This document shows positions 17,701 to 25,494 of a DNA stretch of 64,000 bases, piece after piece. The notes beneath the pieces were generated by a model that was not told where the DNA came from, did not search any database, and worked only from the letters and a program-made list of their open reading frames with translations. Position 1 is the first letter of the stretch. Every line of letters begins with the position of its first letter. A program made the translations under genes and the position numbers. Source of the stretch: Tolypothrix sp. FACHB-123 (lineage in GTDB: Bacteria > Cyanobacteriota > Cyanobacteriia > Cyanobacteriales > Nostocaceae); contig NZ_JACJRE010000009.1 in NCBI RefSeq assembly GCF_014697075.1, forward strand, positions 116,129 to 180,128, written 5' to 3'.

Positions 17701-17790
17701 GAGCGCATCGGCGCACAACTCACGATTCGGAGTCAACCTGGAGAAGGAACAGAGATGATTGTTACCGTCGATCGGGAGGCATCACAATGA
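14773..17790 (+). CDS. 5'-truncated multidomain sensor kinase (helical repeat-GAF-PAS-PAS-PAS-HisKA_3-HATPase)
   Basis: A 1005-residue protein. Residues 1-195 match the helical tail that follows the ATPase in cyanobacterial trifunctional proteins (Ser/Thr kinase-AAA ATPase-histidine kinase), for example KVILCYLCGEYNQAV and ANELAAK-like segments. The Ser/Thr kinase and ATPase that should come first are absent, with a stop in frame just before 14773. Then GAF (about 240-395), coiled coil, three PAS domains (about 430-555, 555-680 and 685-795), HisKA_3 with His812 in REIHDTLAQ, and a HATPase ending near 1000. The tandem NarL-type regulator starts within its stop codon (ATGA), so the two form a coupled two-component pair. 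The start codon is uncertain because of the truncation. Confidence 0.85.
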   Translation: MRNPGNEEQALTHAIAIKDGTAIQMLYLDKVILCYLCGEYNQAVQTDVVARQHFEEVTAITVLPVFCLYHSLALLSLPLDASNSQKVAWFNCVNINQEKMQKWAEHTPMNYLHKFHLVEAEKARVLGQFFEAEEFYERAIAGAAENELIQEEALAYELAAKHYLARGRSKIAQTYMKEAHYCYDRWGATAKVKDLEKRYPQLLNTNLVRQSHSIVTDETIRHPTAAIDLAAAMKAAQAISEMIHLDQLTATLMQVVIENAGAETGALVLLEDDRLTVVAQCSGSRQCNLEKIAVAGCATIPVSVIQSVERTSETLVFDDAISEPSFLTDRYIQNQQTRSLLCMPILKQNQLIGILYLENNLSTGVFTSDRLQVLKLLIAQVAISLENARLYERLSDYSETLERNVEEQTQALQQEIAERQQTEAALRQSEANYRNLLQTANSVIIRYDPQGRIRYINDYGVKLLGYEEHQILGRTLFETIIPDIEISGRDVRPFVHDLLRNPQSYPQGEGENLCRDGRRVWVVWSNQAIFNEQGDVVEILSVGNDTTQRRQAEEALQRSEAKFRTIFENSQVGIYRTRTDDGLILNANQRFADLFGFDSPQEIIGIEHTIGYWVNPSDRQQGIEVMKRDGEVRSFEAQMRKRDGTVFWGLFSSYLNADDDYIEGVLADISDRKQAEVALQASEAELRALFSAIPDPLCVFNAKGQVIGAIKGNPSYGELHREEYIGKTLHQLYDTEQADEFLSYIQQVLRTQQVLTVEYSQWIAGREIWFSARIAPIRHEQVIWIARDITLQKRAEAASILEERNRMAREIHDTLAQAFTGILAQVGAAKQVLTDDVEATEAHLDLIKELARTGLVEARRSVVALRPQLLEEGSLQSALHRLVAQLRTAAMDTTLYYEIEGAVYSLPTEVESNLLRIGQEALTNAIRHANADEIRVELIYDHDQFCLRVRDNGQGFGVGSIPASLGFGLLGMSERAERIGAQLTIRSQPGEGTEMIVTVDREASQ

Positions 17791-18410
17791 GCCAAGCCAT
17801 TCGGGTTCTCATTGCAGACGATCATGCTATTTTTCGGCAAGGATTAGCCACCATTATTAACCGTGACCCAGATATGCAGGTGATTGCCCAAGCCGAAAAT
17901 GGGGAACAAGCGATCGCTCTATTTGGGGAACACCAACCGGATGTCACGCTCATGGATCTGCGAATGCCTGAAGTGGAAGGAGTTGCCGCCATCGGTGCAA
18001 TTTGTGCTACTGCTAAATCTGCTCGGATTATTGTACTGACCACGTATGATAGTGACGAAGATATCTATCGGGGATTGCAGGCAGGCGCAAAAGGATATCT
18101 GTTGAAAGAAACTGAACCTGACGAGCTTCTGAATGCGATTCGCACCGTTCATCGGGGTCAGCAGTATATTCCGCCGGATGTAGGAGCAAAGTTGGCACAG
18201 CGCCTCAGTAATCCAGAACTGAGTGAACGAGAACTAGAAGTACTCCGCTCACTGGCTCAGGGAATGAGCAATGCCGATATTGCAGCTGCTTTGAGTATTG
18301 GTGAAGGCACTGTCAAATCTCATGTCAATCGGATTTTGAATAAATTGGATGTGAGCGATCGCACCCAAGCTGTAATTGTTGCTGTTAAACGCGGCATTGT
18401 TAATTTATGA
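17787..18410 (+). CDS. NarL/FixJ-family response regulator, partner of the kinase
   Basis: A 207-residue protein: receiver (IRVLIADDHAIFRQGL, Asp in VTLMDLRMPE near residue 55, T in VLTTYD, K in YLLKE) and a LuxR-type HTH (LSERELEVLRSLAQG, then GTVKSHVNRILNKL). ATG overlaps the kinase stop (ATGA), and GGGAGG lies at 17774-17779. This is the normal NarL-class arrangement with a HisKA_3 kinase. A longer upstream frame to 17607 lies inside the kinase gene and is not used. Its last ~20 codons are repeated downstream at 19602-19687 as part of a direct repeat. Confidence 0.9.
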   Translation: MSQAIRVLIADDHAIFRQGLATIINRDPDMQVIAQAENGEQAIALFGEHQPDVTLMDLRMPEVEGVAAIGAICATAKSARIIVLTTYDSDEDIYRGLQAGAKGYLLKETEPDELLNAIRTVHRGQQYIPPDVGAKLAQRLSNPELSERELEVLRSLAQGMSNADIAAALSIGEGTVKSHVNRILNKLDVSDRTQAVIVAVKRGIVNL

Positions 18411-18564
18411 GGCGTACTTTCGATAGAATTGGGATTCTAACTTGAGTTAGAACCAGCCTTCTACTCCACGATGGCATGGTTGCTCTATCAATTTATACTG
18501 TAAAAATTTTAACTTGCTATAGACGACAGCTTGAAGGCGATCTCCTATATTGAGTTTATGCAAA
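18348..18564 (+). repeat. direct repeat, left copy (regulator 3' end plus downstream)
   Basis: About 217 bases, almost identical to 19602-19842. The copy covers the last 21 codons of the regulator gene and about 155 bases after the stop. The two copies bracket the NTF2-like gene. Confidence 0.9.
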
Positions 18565-18897
18565 TAGTGCATCCAATCAGGCAAATCATGCTCCTTGAGA
18601 GCGGTAAGAGGCTGTCTCTAAAGAAATGTAAAGGGGACGGAAGCGGGCGATCGCAAACGCTCAAATCCTGATTCATACGACCAATCTGGTGCCTTTACAC
18701 GGTTGATATCCGAAGTTTTCCGCCGGGAAGAGTAGACGCTAAAAGGAAACCCATTAGCTTTCTCAGGAGTCAGGTGTCATCACACCTTGAAAGAATTTAA
18801 AGTCTTCAAAATTTCGGAAAAAAGGACGAGGCGGTAATGGAGCTACAAAATACCCCAAAGCTAATTGTCAATCCCAGCTTTTGAAATAAATAGAACT
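18565..18897. other. intergenic before the NTF2-like gene
   Basis: No gene was recognised. The stretch differs from the sequence after the right repeat copy. AGGAGA for the next gene is at 18898-18903. Confidence 0.4.
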
Positions 18898-18911
18898 AGG
18901 AGAATCCAATC

Positions 18912-19505
18912 ATGGTCAAACAGCAATTTGTAGACGAACAAGCAAATAAAAAGGTAACTAGCAACTTGACACCAGCCCAGGAGTTTTTGCAAGAACTCTG
19001 GGATGAGCATCTGCGGCTTGAGTTTGACGCTCACAACACTGAAGATACCCTCGCCACGATGGTTGAGGATGCTTACGTTAACGGCATTCCGGTAATGATT
19101 GGGGGAGTAGGGAAACCGGCACTGCGCGAGTTTTATTCCAAGTACTTCATTCCACAGATGCCGCCGGACATGGAGCTGACTCCGGTCTCGCGCACAATCG
19201 GGACCAATCAACTCGTCGATGAAATGCTAGTTAAGTTCACTCATACCATCCAGATGGACTGGATGCTACCTGGCATTGCTCCGACTCTTAAACGGGTTGA
19301 AGTGGCATTGGTAGTAATTGTTCAGTTTCGTGACGACAAACTAGCCCACGAACACCTCTACTGGGATCAGGCGAGTGTATTGGTTCAACTCGGTATGCTT
19401 GATCCGGGTACACTGCCCGTTGTAGGGGTTGACAGTGCGCGCAAGGTACTTGATCCGAGCTTGCCCTCAAACGCACTGATCGATCGTGCCAGCGATCGCG
19501 ACTGA
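18912..19505 (+). CDS. NTF2-like / SnoaL-like fold protein
   Basis: A 197-residue protein. The N-terminal helix carries EFLQELWDEHLRLEF, then VNGIPVMIGGVGKPALREFY and the strand-rich part ending in HEHLYWDQASVLVQLG, a combination typical of NTF2-like proteins of the SnoaL/dienelactone-hydrolase-associated type. Such proteins form small cone-shaped barrels that bind or isomerise small ligands; no active-site assignment is made. AGGAGA lies 8 bases before the ATG. It is the only gene inside the pair of direct repeats and so looks like a cassette inserted after the regulator gene. Confidence 0.7.
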   Translation: MVKQQFVDEQANKKVTSNLTPAQEFLQELWDEHLRLEFDAHNTEDTLATMVEDAYVNGIPVMIGGVGKPALREFYSKYFIPQMPPDMELTPVSRTIGTNQLVDEMLVKFTHTIQMDWMLPGIAPTLKRVEVALVVIVQFRDDKLAHEHLYWDQASVLVQLGMLDPGTLPVVGVDSARKVLDPSLPSNALIDRASDRD

Positions 19506-19601
19506 GTGTAGGAGCCAGCAAATATCAATGCTTAAACCCGCCATTTTGCAACCAGGATCGTACTTATCCTGGTTGTAGGAGGTGCTTCTTATTGCTAGTT
19601 A

Positions 19602-19842
19602 GATGTGAGCGATGCCTACGGCAACGTCAAGGACGAACGCACCCAAGCTGTAATTGTTGCCGTTAAACGCGGCATTGTTAATTTATGAGGCGTACTTTCG
19701 ATAGAATTGGAATTCTAACTTGAGTTAGAACCAGCTTTCTACTCCACGATGGCATGGTTACTCTATCAATTTATACTGTAAAAATTTTAACTTGCTATAG
19801 ACGACAGCTTGAAGGCGATCTCCTATATTGAATTTATGCAAA
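19602..19842 (+). repeat. direct repeat, right copy
   Basis: Repeats 18348-18564 with few changes, plus about 25 extra bases after GATGTGAGCGAT (around 19614-19637). It contains a dead copy of the regulator's C-terminal codons. The gap from 19506 to 19909 has no gene. Confidence 0.9.
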
Positions 19843-19909
19843 CAGTTACGCAATCAATGGATTGAGTAAGTAAATTGCCAGGTTCCATGCTTGATGCAAA
19901 TGTATAAAA

Positions 19910-20467
19910 ATGAACGACGATCATAGCCACAGTTCCTTACTTGTAACCCCTTCAATCCAGGATTGGATGCGAGGTGTGCTGAGTGCTAAGGTCGTGCTGG
20001 TGATGTATGGAGACTATCAATGCTCTAAAAGTGCGGATGTTTACAAGCTGATTAAATTGCTCAAAGGAGAACTTAGTACTTCTTTTGGAGAAGATGATTT
20101 ATGCTTTATCTTCCGTCATTTTCCGCAAGCACAGATTCATCCCCAAGCTCAACGGGCAGCCCAAGCAGCCGTTGCCGCCGCCGCTCAGGGACAGTTTTGG
20201 TCAATGCACGACACTTTGTTTGCCCATCAACAGAAGTTAGAAAATGGTTATCTTGTAGAGTACGCCAATGATTTAGGGCTTGATATCCCTCAATTTCTTA
20301 AAGAGTTGTCTAAACAAGTGCATGTCGATCGTGTCAATGAAGATATCGAAAGTGGATGCAAGAGTGGAATAACGGCTACTCCAGCCCTATTTATCAATAA
20401 CATTCGATATACTGGGCGCTGGAAAATGGCAGAGTTGATGACAGCCATTGTTGCTGCAAGTCACTAA
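19910..20467 (+). CDS. DsbA-like thioredoxin-fold protein with CxxS site
   Basis: A 185-residue protein of the DsbA / Thioredoxin_4 type. Thioredoxin strand VVLVMYGDYQCSKS carries the active site; the usual second cysteine (CxxC) is Ser, leaving a monothiol CSKS. A FRHFP strand, the helical insert with AAQAAVAAAAQGQFW, and the cis-Pro loop ITATPALFI follow. No signal peptide is seen, so it is probably cytoplasmic. The missing resolving cysteine suggests a reductase/isomerase or glutathione-dependent role rather than an oxidase; relatives are often fused or adjacent to NhaA antiporters, which are not found here. No strong ribosome binding site is visible. Confidence 0.8.
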   Translation: MNDDHSHSSLLVTPSIQDWMRGVLSAKVVLVMYGDYQCSKSADVYKLIKLLKGELSTSFGEDDLCFIFRHFPQAQIHPQAQRAAQAAVAAAAQGQFWSMHDTLFAHQQKLENGYLVEYANDLGLDIPQFLKELSKQVHVDRVNEDIESGCKSGITATPALFINNIRYTGRWKMAELMTAIVAASH

Positions 20468-20628
20468 GCTCTATTCATATCTGACTTGTTTGTTAGTGCT
20501 AGTAAGCTATCGAATGCGTGATGGCTAGCTTTTGCCTGTTTTGTTGAACTTAAACGCCTCACTGGAATGACCCCAAAACAGGTTCGCTAACACGATACGA
20601 ATTATTCATAGCGACAAACAGGAGAAAG

Positions 20629-21087
20629 ATGATGAAATTAACTACAACACGACGCTCAATTTCTAGAATCACTGGGATGCTTGCTAAAACCACTCTATCA
20701 ATCATCGTTATAACGGGAGTAGGTGGGGTTTTGCGAATGCATCCGGCGATCGCCACTCCTCCATCTCAACCCTCTCCGATGCTGGTCGCTACTGCCTATA
20801 CGAATATCACATTACCAACCTTGAGACAGGGCGATCGCGGTAGAAGAGTGCAAATGTTGCAGCAAATTCTCTTAGATAATGGGTTCTTAAATGCTGCTGG
20901 AGTCAGGTTGGGAAATCCGAGGGGTGCGGTTATTGATGGTGCATTTGGCGCGATTACAGAATCTGCGGTGAGAGATTTACAACGACGCTACAACATCCCC
21001 GTTACAGGACAGGTTAACCCTGTGACTTGGGAAGTGCTGGATATGCGGGAGAATCCCTATCGATCGCCGCTCCCCTGGAAAATGTAA
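20629..21087 (+). CDS. exported peptidoglycan-binding protein
   Basis: A 152-residue protein with an N-terminal hydrophobic segment (about residues 20-38, cleavage near AIA-T). A PG_binding_1 domain follows at about 62-140: LRQGDRGRRVQMLQQILLDNGFL, then IDGAFGAITESAVRDLQRR and GQVNPVTWEVL. This domain binds the cell wall. No catalytic domain is attached. AGGAGA at 20620-20625 supports the ATG at 20629 (an ATG three bases later is equivalent). It may be periplasmic or on the septal wall. Confidence 0.8.
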   Translation: MMKLTTTRRSISRITGMLAKTTLSIIVITGVGGVLRMHPAIATPPSQPSPMLVATAYTNITLPTLRQGDRGRRVQMLQQILLDNGFLNAAGVRLGNPRGAVIDGAFGAITESAVRDLQRRYNIPVTGQVNPVTWEVLDMRENPYRSPLPWKM

Positions 21088-21154
21088 ACGTCCTCCCAGG
21101 TAACTGGCGGTCAGATCCAAGCACTACATCCACGCACAAATCAAGGAGACACAG

Positions 21155-22111
21155 ATGAGGATTAAAGCAACCCAAGGACATCAGGGAAGCGGAACGGAAG
21201 TGAAAGACGCGACTTACGTGGATGCTGCCGGGTGGGGTAAGTATCGGTGGTGGCGGTATCCTCTGGGGCTGATGATCATCCTCTTTGCGTGGTTGGTTGT
21301 GGGTAGTGGTGCTAGCGTACTCGTCGCGTTCGCGCTCGGCGGACAGGCAGACCCCTCAGTGCTCGGTCCCGTGGAATACTACCTGTTTGTCATGGCGAGT
21401 TTCTTGTTCTTCCTCGCGGGAGTCCTGATCGCTGTCTCCCTCGTCCACCGCCGCCACCCCCGGACGCTCGTCACGGCGCGGGAGCGGATAGACTGGCACC
21501 GGGTCGGTCACGGATTCGTAGCTTGGTTCGTGCCGTACTGCCTGATCGGTGGGCTGGGGCAGTATCTGTTCTACCCGAATACCTTCTCCTTTAACTCCGA
21601 CCTCTTAACGTTCGCTCTCTTCGTCCCGATCGCACTGGTTCTTACCGCGATCCAGACTACCACCGAGGAGCTTTTCTTTCGCGGATACATTGTGCAGGGG
21701 GCGAGCCTTGTTTGGTCTAACCGCGTCTTTCTGGCGCTCGTGCCAGCCGTAATATTTACGCTGCCGCACCTCCTCAACCCGGAGGTAAGCGTGGGCGGCT
21801 GGCTCACGATCTTTTCCAACTACTTCCTCGTTCCGGGTCTGGTGTGGACTGTGGTCTCGTTGATTGACGGAACCACTGAACTCGCCATCGGCGTACACTT
21901 CGCGAACAACATCAGCGGGGCAATCCTGTTCGACATCACTGGAAGTGCCTTGCCCTCACCTGCTCTGTTCACAATCAGCAAGTACCACGCGACCTACGGG
22001 GCACTATCAATGCTGGTTGCAGTACCCGTGTTCCTGGCGATCGCCTACGGGGTGTTCAAGCAGGAGTCGCCCCAATCCTTTTCCCAGAGCCACCAGAAGG
22101 GTCATTGGTGA
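21155..22111 (+). CDS. CPBP-family intramembrane metalloprotease, GC-rich
   Basis: A 318-residue membrane protein with about eight hydrophobic segments. The CPBP/Abi motifs are present: TTEELFFRGYIVQG (EExxxR, about residue 170), FTLPHLLNP (motif 2 His) and the late GVHFANN (motif 3 His). The family is Rce1-like; bacterial members are proteases used in bacteriocin maturation, immunity or membrane protein turnover. AAGGAG at 21143-21148. The DNA is visibly richer in G+C than the flanks, with many C/G third positions, and continues so into the next gene: a likely transfer from a high-GC bacterium. It may be cotranscribed with the next two CPBP genes. Confidence 0.85.
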   Translation: MRIKATQGHQGSGTEVKDATYVDAAGWGKYRWWRYPLGLMIILFAWLVVGSGASVLVAFALGGQADPSVLGPVEYYLFVMASFLFFLAGVLIAVSLVHRRHPRTLVTARERIDWHRVGHGFVAWFVPYCLIGGLGQYLFYPNTFSFNSDLLTFALFVPIALVLTAIQTTTEELFFRGYIVQGASLVWSNRVFLALVPAVIFTLPHLLNPEVSVGGWLTIFSNYFLVPGLVWTVVSLIDGTTELAIGVHFANNISGAILFDITGSALPSPALFTISKYHATYGALSMLVAVPVFLAIAYGVFKQESPQSFSQSHQKGHW

Positions 22112-22175
22112 CCCCGGCAAATCCCGAACCCATCAGCAACTGAAGTCAGCAACCCGATAAAAGGAGTCAATTATC

Positions 22176-22913
22176 ATGCCTCGTGTTTCTTCAAATCACC
22201 TGGGGGAGTCGGGAAAGCCCCCTTCCGCGTCCTCGGTTCGGCCTAGCAATACCTCCCGTCCGGGCTGGTCCGAGATTATCGTCGGACTCATCGTCTATTT
22301 AATCATAGGGTTCGGCGGCGTTTCGCTGTTCAAGCAACTCGGTCTTGACCCCGTGGTCCACGGACTGATCTTGACTGCATGGACCGGCGTCGCCACCCTC
22401 ATCGCGTTCACGGCAGCCGCGCGGCTGCGGATCCGTTCCCTGAGTGCCTTCGGTGTACGCCGAACCTCCAGTCGCTGGCTTCTGACCAGTGTTGGCGTAG
22501 GGCTGGTTGCCTTTGTACTCAAGGGTCTGGCGATCATGGTCTGGATCCAGATCACCGGGGACACGGACAATGTCCAGGATGTTTACGCAGAGGGTGGTCG
22601 TGGCGGGTTACTGTCTCTGGTTTTGTCTACGGTGTTCATCAGCGTCTTCTCACCCTTTGGCGAGGAACTGCTCTACCGGGGCATCGTCACCAACGCGCTG
22701 CTGCGCTACGGTCTGTTCGTTGGGGTCGTGGGCAGCACCTTGATCTTCGCCCTCATGCACGGTATCAATATCGTTTTTCCTGCGGCCATTGTGGCGGGTC
22801 TTGCTACCGCTGAGGTCTTCCGTCGCAGCGGATCGATCTGGCCCGGTCTCGTCGTTCATATTGTTTTCAACCTGCCCACAATTCCGGTGATGGTGTTCGT
22901 TGGCATGGGCTAA
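22176..22913 (+). CDS. second CPBP-family intramembrane protease, GC-rich
   Basis: A 245-residue protein with a hydrophilic N-terminus (about 30 residues), then about seven membrane segments. Motifs: FGEELLYRGIV (EExxxR), LIFALMHG (His) and VVHIVFN (HxxxN). AAAGGAG lies upstream of the ATG. Composition is GC-rich as in the previous gene, 64 bp away, so the two probably arrived together. It is only distantly like the first CPBP protein. Role unknown; immunity or peptide processing are the family options. Confidence 0.85.
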   Translation: MPRVSSNHLGESGKPPSASSVRPSNTSRPGWSEIIVGLIVYLIIGFGGVSLFKQLGLDPVVHGLILTAWTGVATLIAFTAAARLRIRSLSAFGVRRTSSRWLLTSVGVGLVAFVLKGLAIMVWIQITGDTDNVQDVYAEGGRGGLLSLVLSTVFISVFSPFGEELLYRGIVTNALLRYGLFVGVVGSTLIFALMHGINIVFPAAIVAGLATAEVFRRSGSIWPGLVVHIVFNLPTIPVMVFVGMG

Positions 22914-22941
22914 TAGGACGGATCATCTGGAGGTTAAACCA

Positions 22942-23733
22942 ATGGCAATTCTGAAACAATTCGGGATTTTATTTGTATTGGGCAGTGTGGGAATTGTCAT
23001 GTTCACGATCACGTCTATTCCTTTAATCGAGCAACAGTTAGCGAAACAGTCTCCAGAAATACTGGAAAAAGTGCCAACATTGGGGATTTTAATGCTTCTG
23101 CAAGGACTACAGTATTCAATTCTACTGGCAATCAGCATTCTTATCGGAATTGGTTGTGCCTATCGTGTTGGATTAAGCTCCCATTTGATTGATCATTGGG
23201 TGTTTCACACCGCTAAGTCTCCATCTTTTGCCGTTGAGATGAAGTGGAGCTTGGGTGTGGGTGCAGCGGCGGCGATCGTTCTCTTGTTGCTCGATCAGTT
23301 GATGCAACCTGTCCTACCGGAAGCGCTACGGGCAGCAAATAATACAGAGCCAAGTTGGTTGAATTTGCTCACAGCAATGTTCTATGGCGGCATCACTGAG
23401 GAAATTTTGATGCGCTGGGGTTTAATGTCGCTGCTTGTTTGGATTGCATGGAAAGGGCTAAAACAAGGCGTTACGTTGCCAAGTCAAGGGATTTACCAGG
23501 GTGCGATCGTTCTAGCCGCTTTGGTATTTGGACTACTACACCTGCCAGCGACTGCTGCGATCGTTCCCCTCACTCCAGTTGTGATTATTCGGGCGTTGTT
23601 ACTGAATGGGATTGCGGGGATTGCGTTTGGCTGGCTCTTTTGGCAATATTCACTTGAGGCTGCAATGTTAGCCCATATCAGCTTTCATGCCTTTTCCTTT
23701 GCTCTTAGCCTAATGCTTGCAAGATTTGTCTAA
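22942..23733 (+). CDS. third CPBP-family intramembrane protease
   Basis: About 263 residues, membrane throughout. CPBP motifs: GGITEEILMRWG (EExxxR), FGLLHLPA (His) and HISFHAF (His). TGGAGG at 22928-22933 sits 8 bases before the ATG. Unlike the two preceding genes the base composition and a GCGATCG-type site are ordinary for the window, so this one looks native or older. Three consecutive CPBP genes in one direction suggest a shared operon. Confidence 0.85.
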   Translation: MAILKQFGILFVLGSVGIVMFTITSIPLIEQQLAKQSPEILEKVPTLGILMLLQGLQYSILLAISILIGIGCAYRVGLSSHLIDHWVFHTAKSPSFAVEMKWSLGVGAAAAIVLLLLDQLMQPVLPEALRAANNTEPSWLNLLTAMFYGGITEEILMRWGLMSLLVWIAWKGLKQGVTLPSQGIYQGAIVLAALVFGLLHLPATAAIVPLTPVVIIRALLLNGIAGIAFGWLFWQYSLEAAMLAHISFHAFSFALSLMLARFV

Positions 23734-23804
23734 GCTTTTTTCTAAAGCGATTTCATGATTATTTCAAGAGAGAACAACCAAACTTGGATTTTAGGAGAAA
23801 TAGA

Positions 23805-24560
23805 ATGATACTTCAGGATAAAGTGGCGTTAGTCACTGGAGGCGCATCGGGAATTGGTCGAGCAACTGCGATCGCATTCGGTGCTGCTGGAGCAAAAGTT
23901 GTCTTCTCAGACATACGCAGTGTAGAAAGTGAAGAAACTGCTGATTTGATTCGCGAGACTGGGGCAGAATGCTTGTTCGTCAAATCAGATGTATCGAGTG
24001 AAGCAGATGTTCGGGAATTGGTGCAGACAGCGATCGCAACCTACGGCAAACTCGACTGTGCCTTTAACAATGCTGGAATCGATCGGGTTGTTAAACCGCT
24101 GCATGAACAATTGATCGAGGATTTTGACAAGATTCTGTCGGTCAATGCGCGAGGGCTATTCCTCTGTATGAAATATGAAATTCAACAGATGCTAACTCAA
24201 GGCTCAGGCGCGATCGTGAACAATTCATCAACGAATGGTCTCGTTGCGCTTCCAGGGATCTCTCCTTACGTTGCCAGCAAACATGCGGTGATGGGGCTGA
24301 CGCGATCGGCTGCCCTCGATTATGCCAAACAGGGCATTCGGATTAATGCCGTCAATCCTGGTCCCATTGCGACTGACCTAATGGCTCGTAGCGCTGACCA
24401 GATGGGCATAACGTTTGATGATCTCGGGTCTATGGTTCCGATGGGTCGTATCGGTCAGGCAGCAGAAATTGCTCAAGCGGTTGTGTTTCTCTGCTCTGAT
24501 GCTGCTAGCTACATCACGGGACAATCCTTAGCGATCGATGGCGGATATACAGTGAGTTAA
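23805..24560 (+). CDS. short-chain dehydrogenase/reductase (SDR)
   Basis: A 251-residue classical SDR: TGGASGIGRA nucleotide-binding loop near residue 12, acidic D in VFSDIR indicating NAD preference, NNAGID, catalytic Ser in NNSSTNG, and YVASK (Tyr-x3-Lys), ending GQSLAIDGGYTVS. AGGAGA at 23793-23798 decides the ATG at 23805. It probably oxidises a small alcohol; the substrate is not predictable. The truncated hydrolase start follows 16 bp downstream with its own AAGGAGA. Confidence 0.85.
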   Translation: MILQDKVALVTGGASGIGRATAIAFGAAGAKVVFSDIRSVESEETADLIRETGAECLFVKSDVSSEADVRELVQTAIATYGKLDCAFNNAGIDRVVKPLHEQLIEDFDKILSVNARGLFLCMKYEIQQMLTQGSGAIVNNSSTNGLVALPGISPYVASKHAVMGLTRSAALDYAKQGIRINAVNPGPIATDLMARSADQMGITFDDLGSMVPMGRIGQAAEIAQAVVFLCSDAASYITGQSLAIDGGYTVS

Positions 24561-24576
24561 TTCAAGGAGAGATTCT

Positions 24577-24729
24577 ATGTCAACTTTTGTCTTAGTTCAT
24601 GGCTCCTGGCATGATGGTTCTGCGTGGAAAGCGGTCATCGACCATCTAGAAACCAAAAGCCATCAACAAATCAAATCACAATGGTTCCTTGAAGTGAGGG
24701 TCAATTTTACAATTTTAAGTGGTAGATAA
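24577..24729 (+). pseudogene. alpha/beta-hydrolase N-terminal stub
   Basis: From a good ribosome binding site (AAGGAGA) the frame reads STFVLVHGSWHDGSAWKAV, the first strand and oxyanion loop (HGSWH) of an alpha/beta hydrolase, then loses homology near codon 28 and stops after 50 residues. No catalytic triad is left. It is most likely the surviving start of a gene deleted together with the DNA to its right. Confidence 0.65.
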
Positions 24730-24730
24730 A

Positions 24731-25018
24731 ATGATTAAGTGCAAAGATTTTGCGCCTCGGATTACTAAACGGGGACCTTTCGGCGGACCTTCTGAGTATG
24801 AATCCTTCTCTGAGGTTGTTAGTGCTGTCAATCAGTGGATCGAAAGTAAAACAATACAGGTAATCAATGTTGAAACTGTTGTTTTACCAGATCGGATAGA
24901 AGGCACAAGTGATGGTGTCTACGGAGTGACGGTCAGTAATGGTTTCTACCCAGTGATGATCAGCCAGGGCGTTACAGTCAATTGCTTTCAATGTGTGCGT
25001 GTGTGGTACAGAGAATAA
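24731..25018 (+). CDS. conserved hypothetical protein
   Basis: A 95-residue soluble protein. MIKCKDFAPR, GPFGGPSEYESF and VINVETVVLP are the striking segments, and the end is FQCVRVWYRE. I recall similar unnamed proteins in diverse bacteria but no function. The ATG at 24731 is used; GTG at 24719 is in frame but overlaps the hydrolase stub. It sits between a gene stub and a small membrane protein. Confidence 0.55.
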   Translation: MIKCKDFAPRITKRGPFGGPSEYESFSEVVSAVNQWIESKTIQVINVETVVLPDRIEGTSDGVYGVTVSNGFYPVMISQGVTVNCFQCVRVWYRE

Positions 25019-25038
25019 GCTTCACCGGAGAAGAAACA

Positions 25039-25416
25039 ATGAAACGATTTACCTTGTTTACTTTTCTTTACCTCGCGCTCGGAGTTTGCCTGAGTGCGAT
25101 CGCACTTGGATACCCAAACCTGTCTTCGGGTCTTCAAAGAAGCTTGTTCATCAGTGCAGGAACCTCCTACATTTTTTGTCTCCTCAGCACCTTCCCATTT
25201 TGGCGCGAGAGGACGATCCGCTTCTATCGCAGACGGAATTCATCGGTAATTCTACCCTGGTTGGTGATTGGATTCTATATTGTTTGGATGATCTGGGAGA
25301 TTCAGAGTCAGAACTGGACGATGGAAGCCATTTTAGGAGCGTTTTGGCGGCTAATAGTTGTTTTACCGTTTGTAGAACTCATTGTGATTACATGGCAAGT
25401 GAATTCTGAGCATTAG
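25039..25416 (+). CDS. small four-helix membrane protein, unknown
   Basis: A 125-residue protein with four hydrophobic segments (about residues 5-24, 33-52, 69-88 and 100-120) and basic loops (RERTIRFYRRR). CGGAGAAG precedes the ATG by a few bases. It starts 20 bp after the preceding hypothetical gene and is probably cotranscribed. Function not recognised. Confidence 0.6.
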   Translation: MKRFTLFTFLYLALGVCLSAIALGYPNLSSGLQRSLFISAGTSYIFCLLSTFPFWRERTIRFYRRRNSSVILPWLVIGFYIVWMIWEIQSQNWTMEAILGAFWRLIVVLPFVELIVITWQVNSEH

Positions 25417-25494
25417 TGTCTAAATCGGATGCTGCCGAAACAAACTCGTTTCAGCAACGCGAGATAGAGTCAAACATACTACACAAGGAACACC

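Noticed and set aside
17607-17786. Upstream extension of the NarL-type regulator
   Set aside because: It lies inside the kinase gene; the ATG at 17787 has GGGAGG and begins the receiver domain directly.
22379-22813. 144-residue plus-strand frame inside the second CPBP gene
   Set aside because: High G+C removes stop codons in other frames; the CPBP frame has the family motifs.
24993-25409. 138-residue frame overlapping the small membrane protein
   Set aside because: No ribosome binding site and no structured pattern; the other frame has four clean membrane segments.
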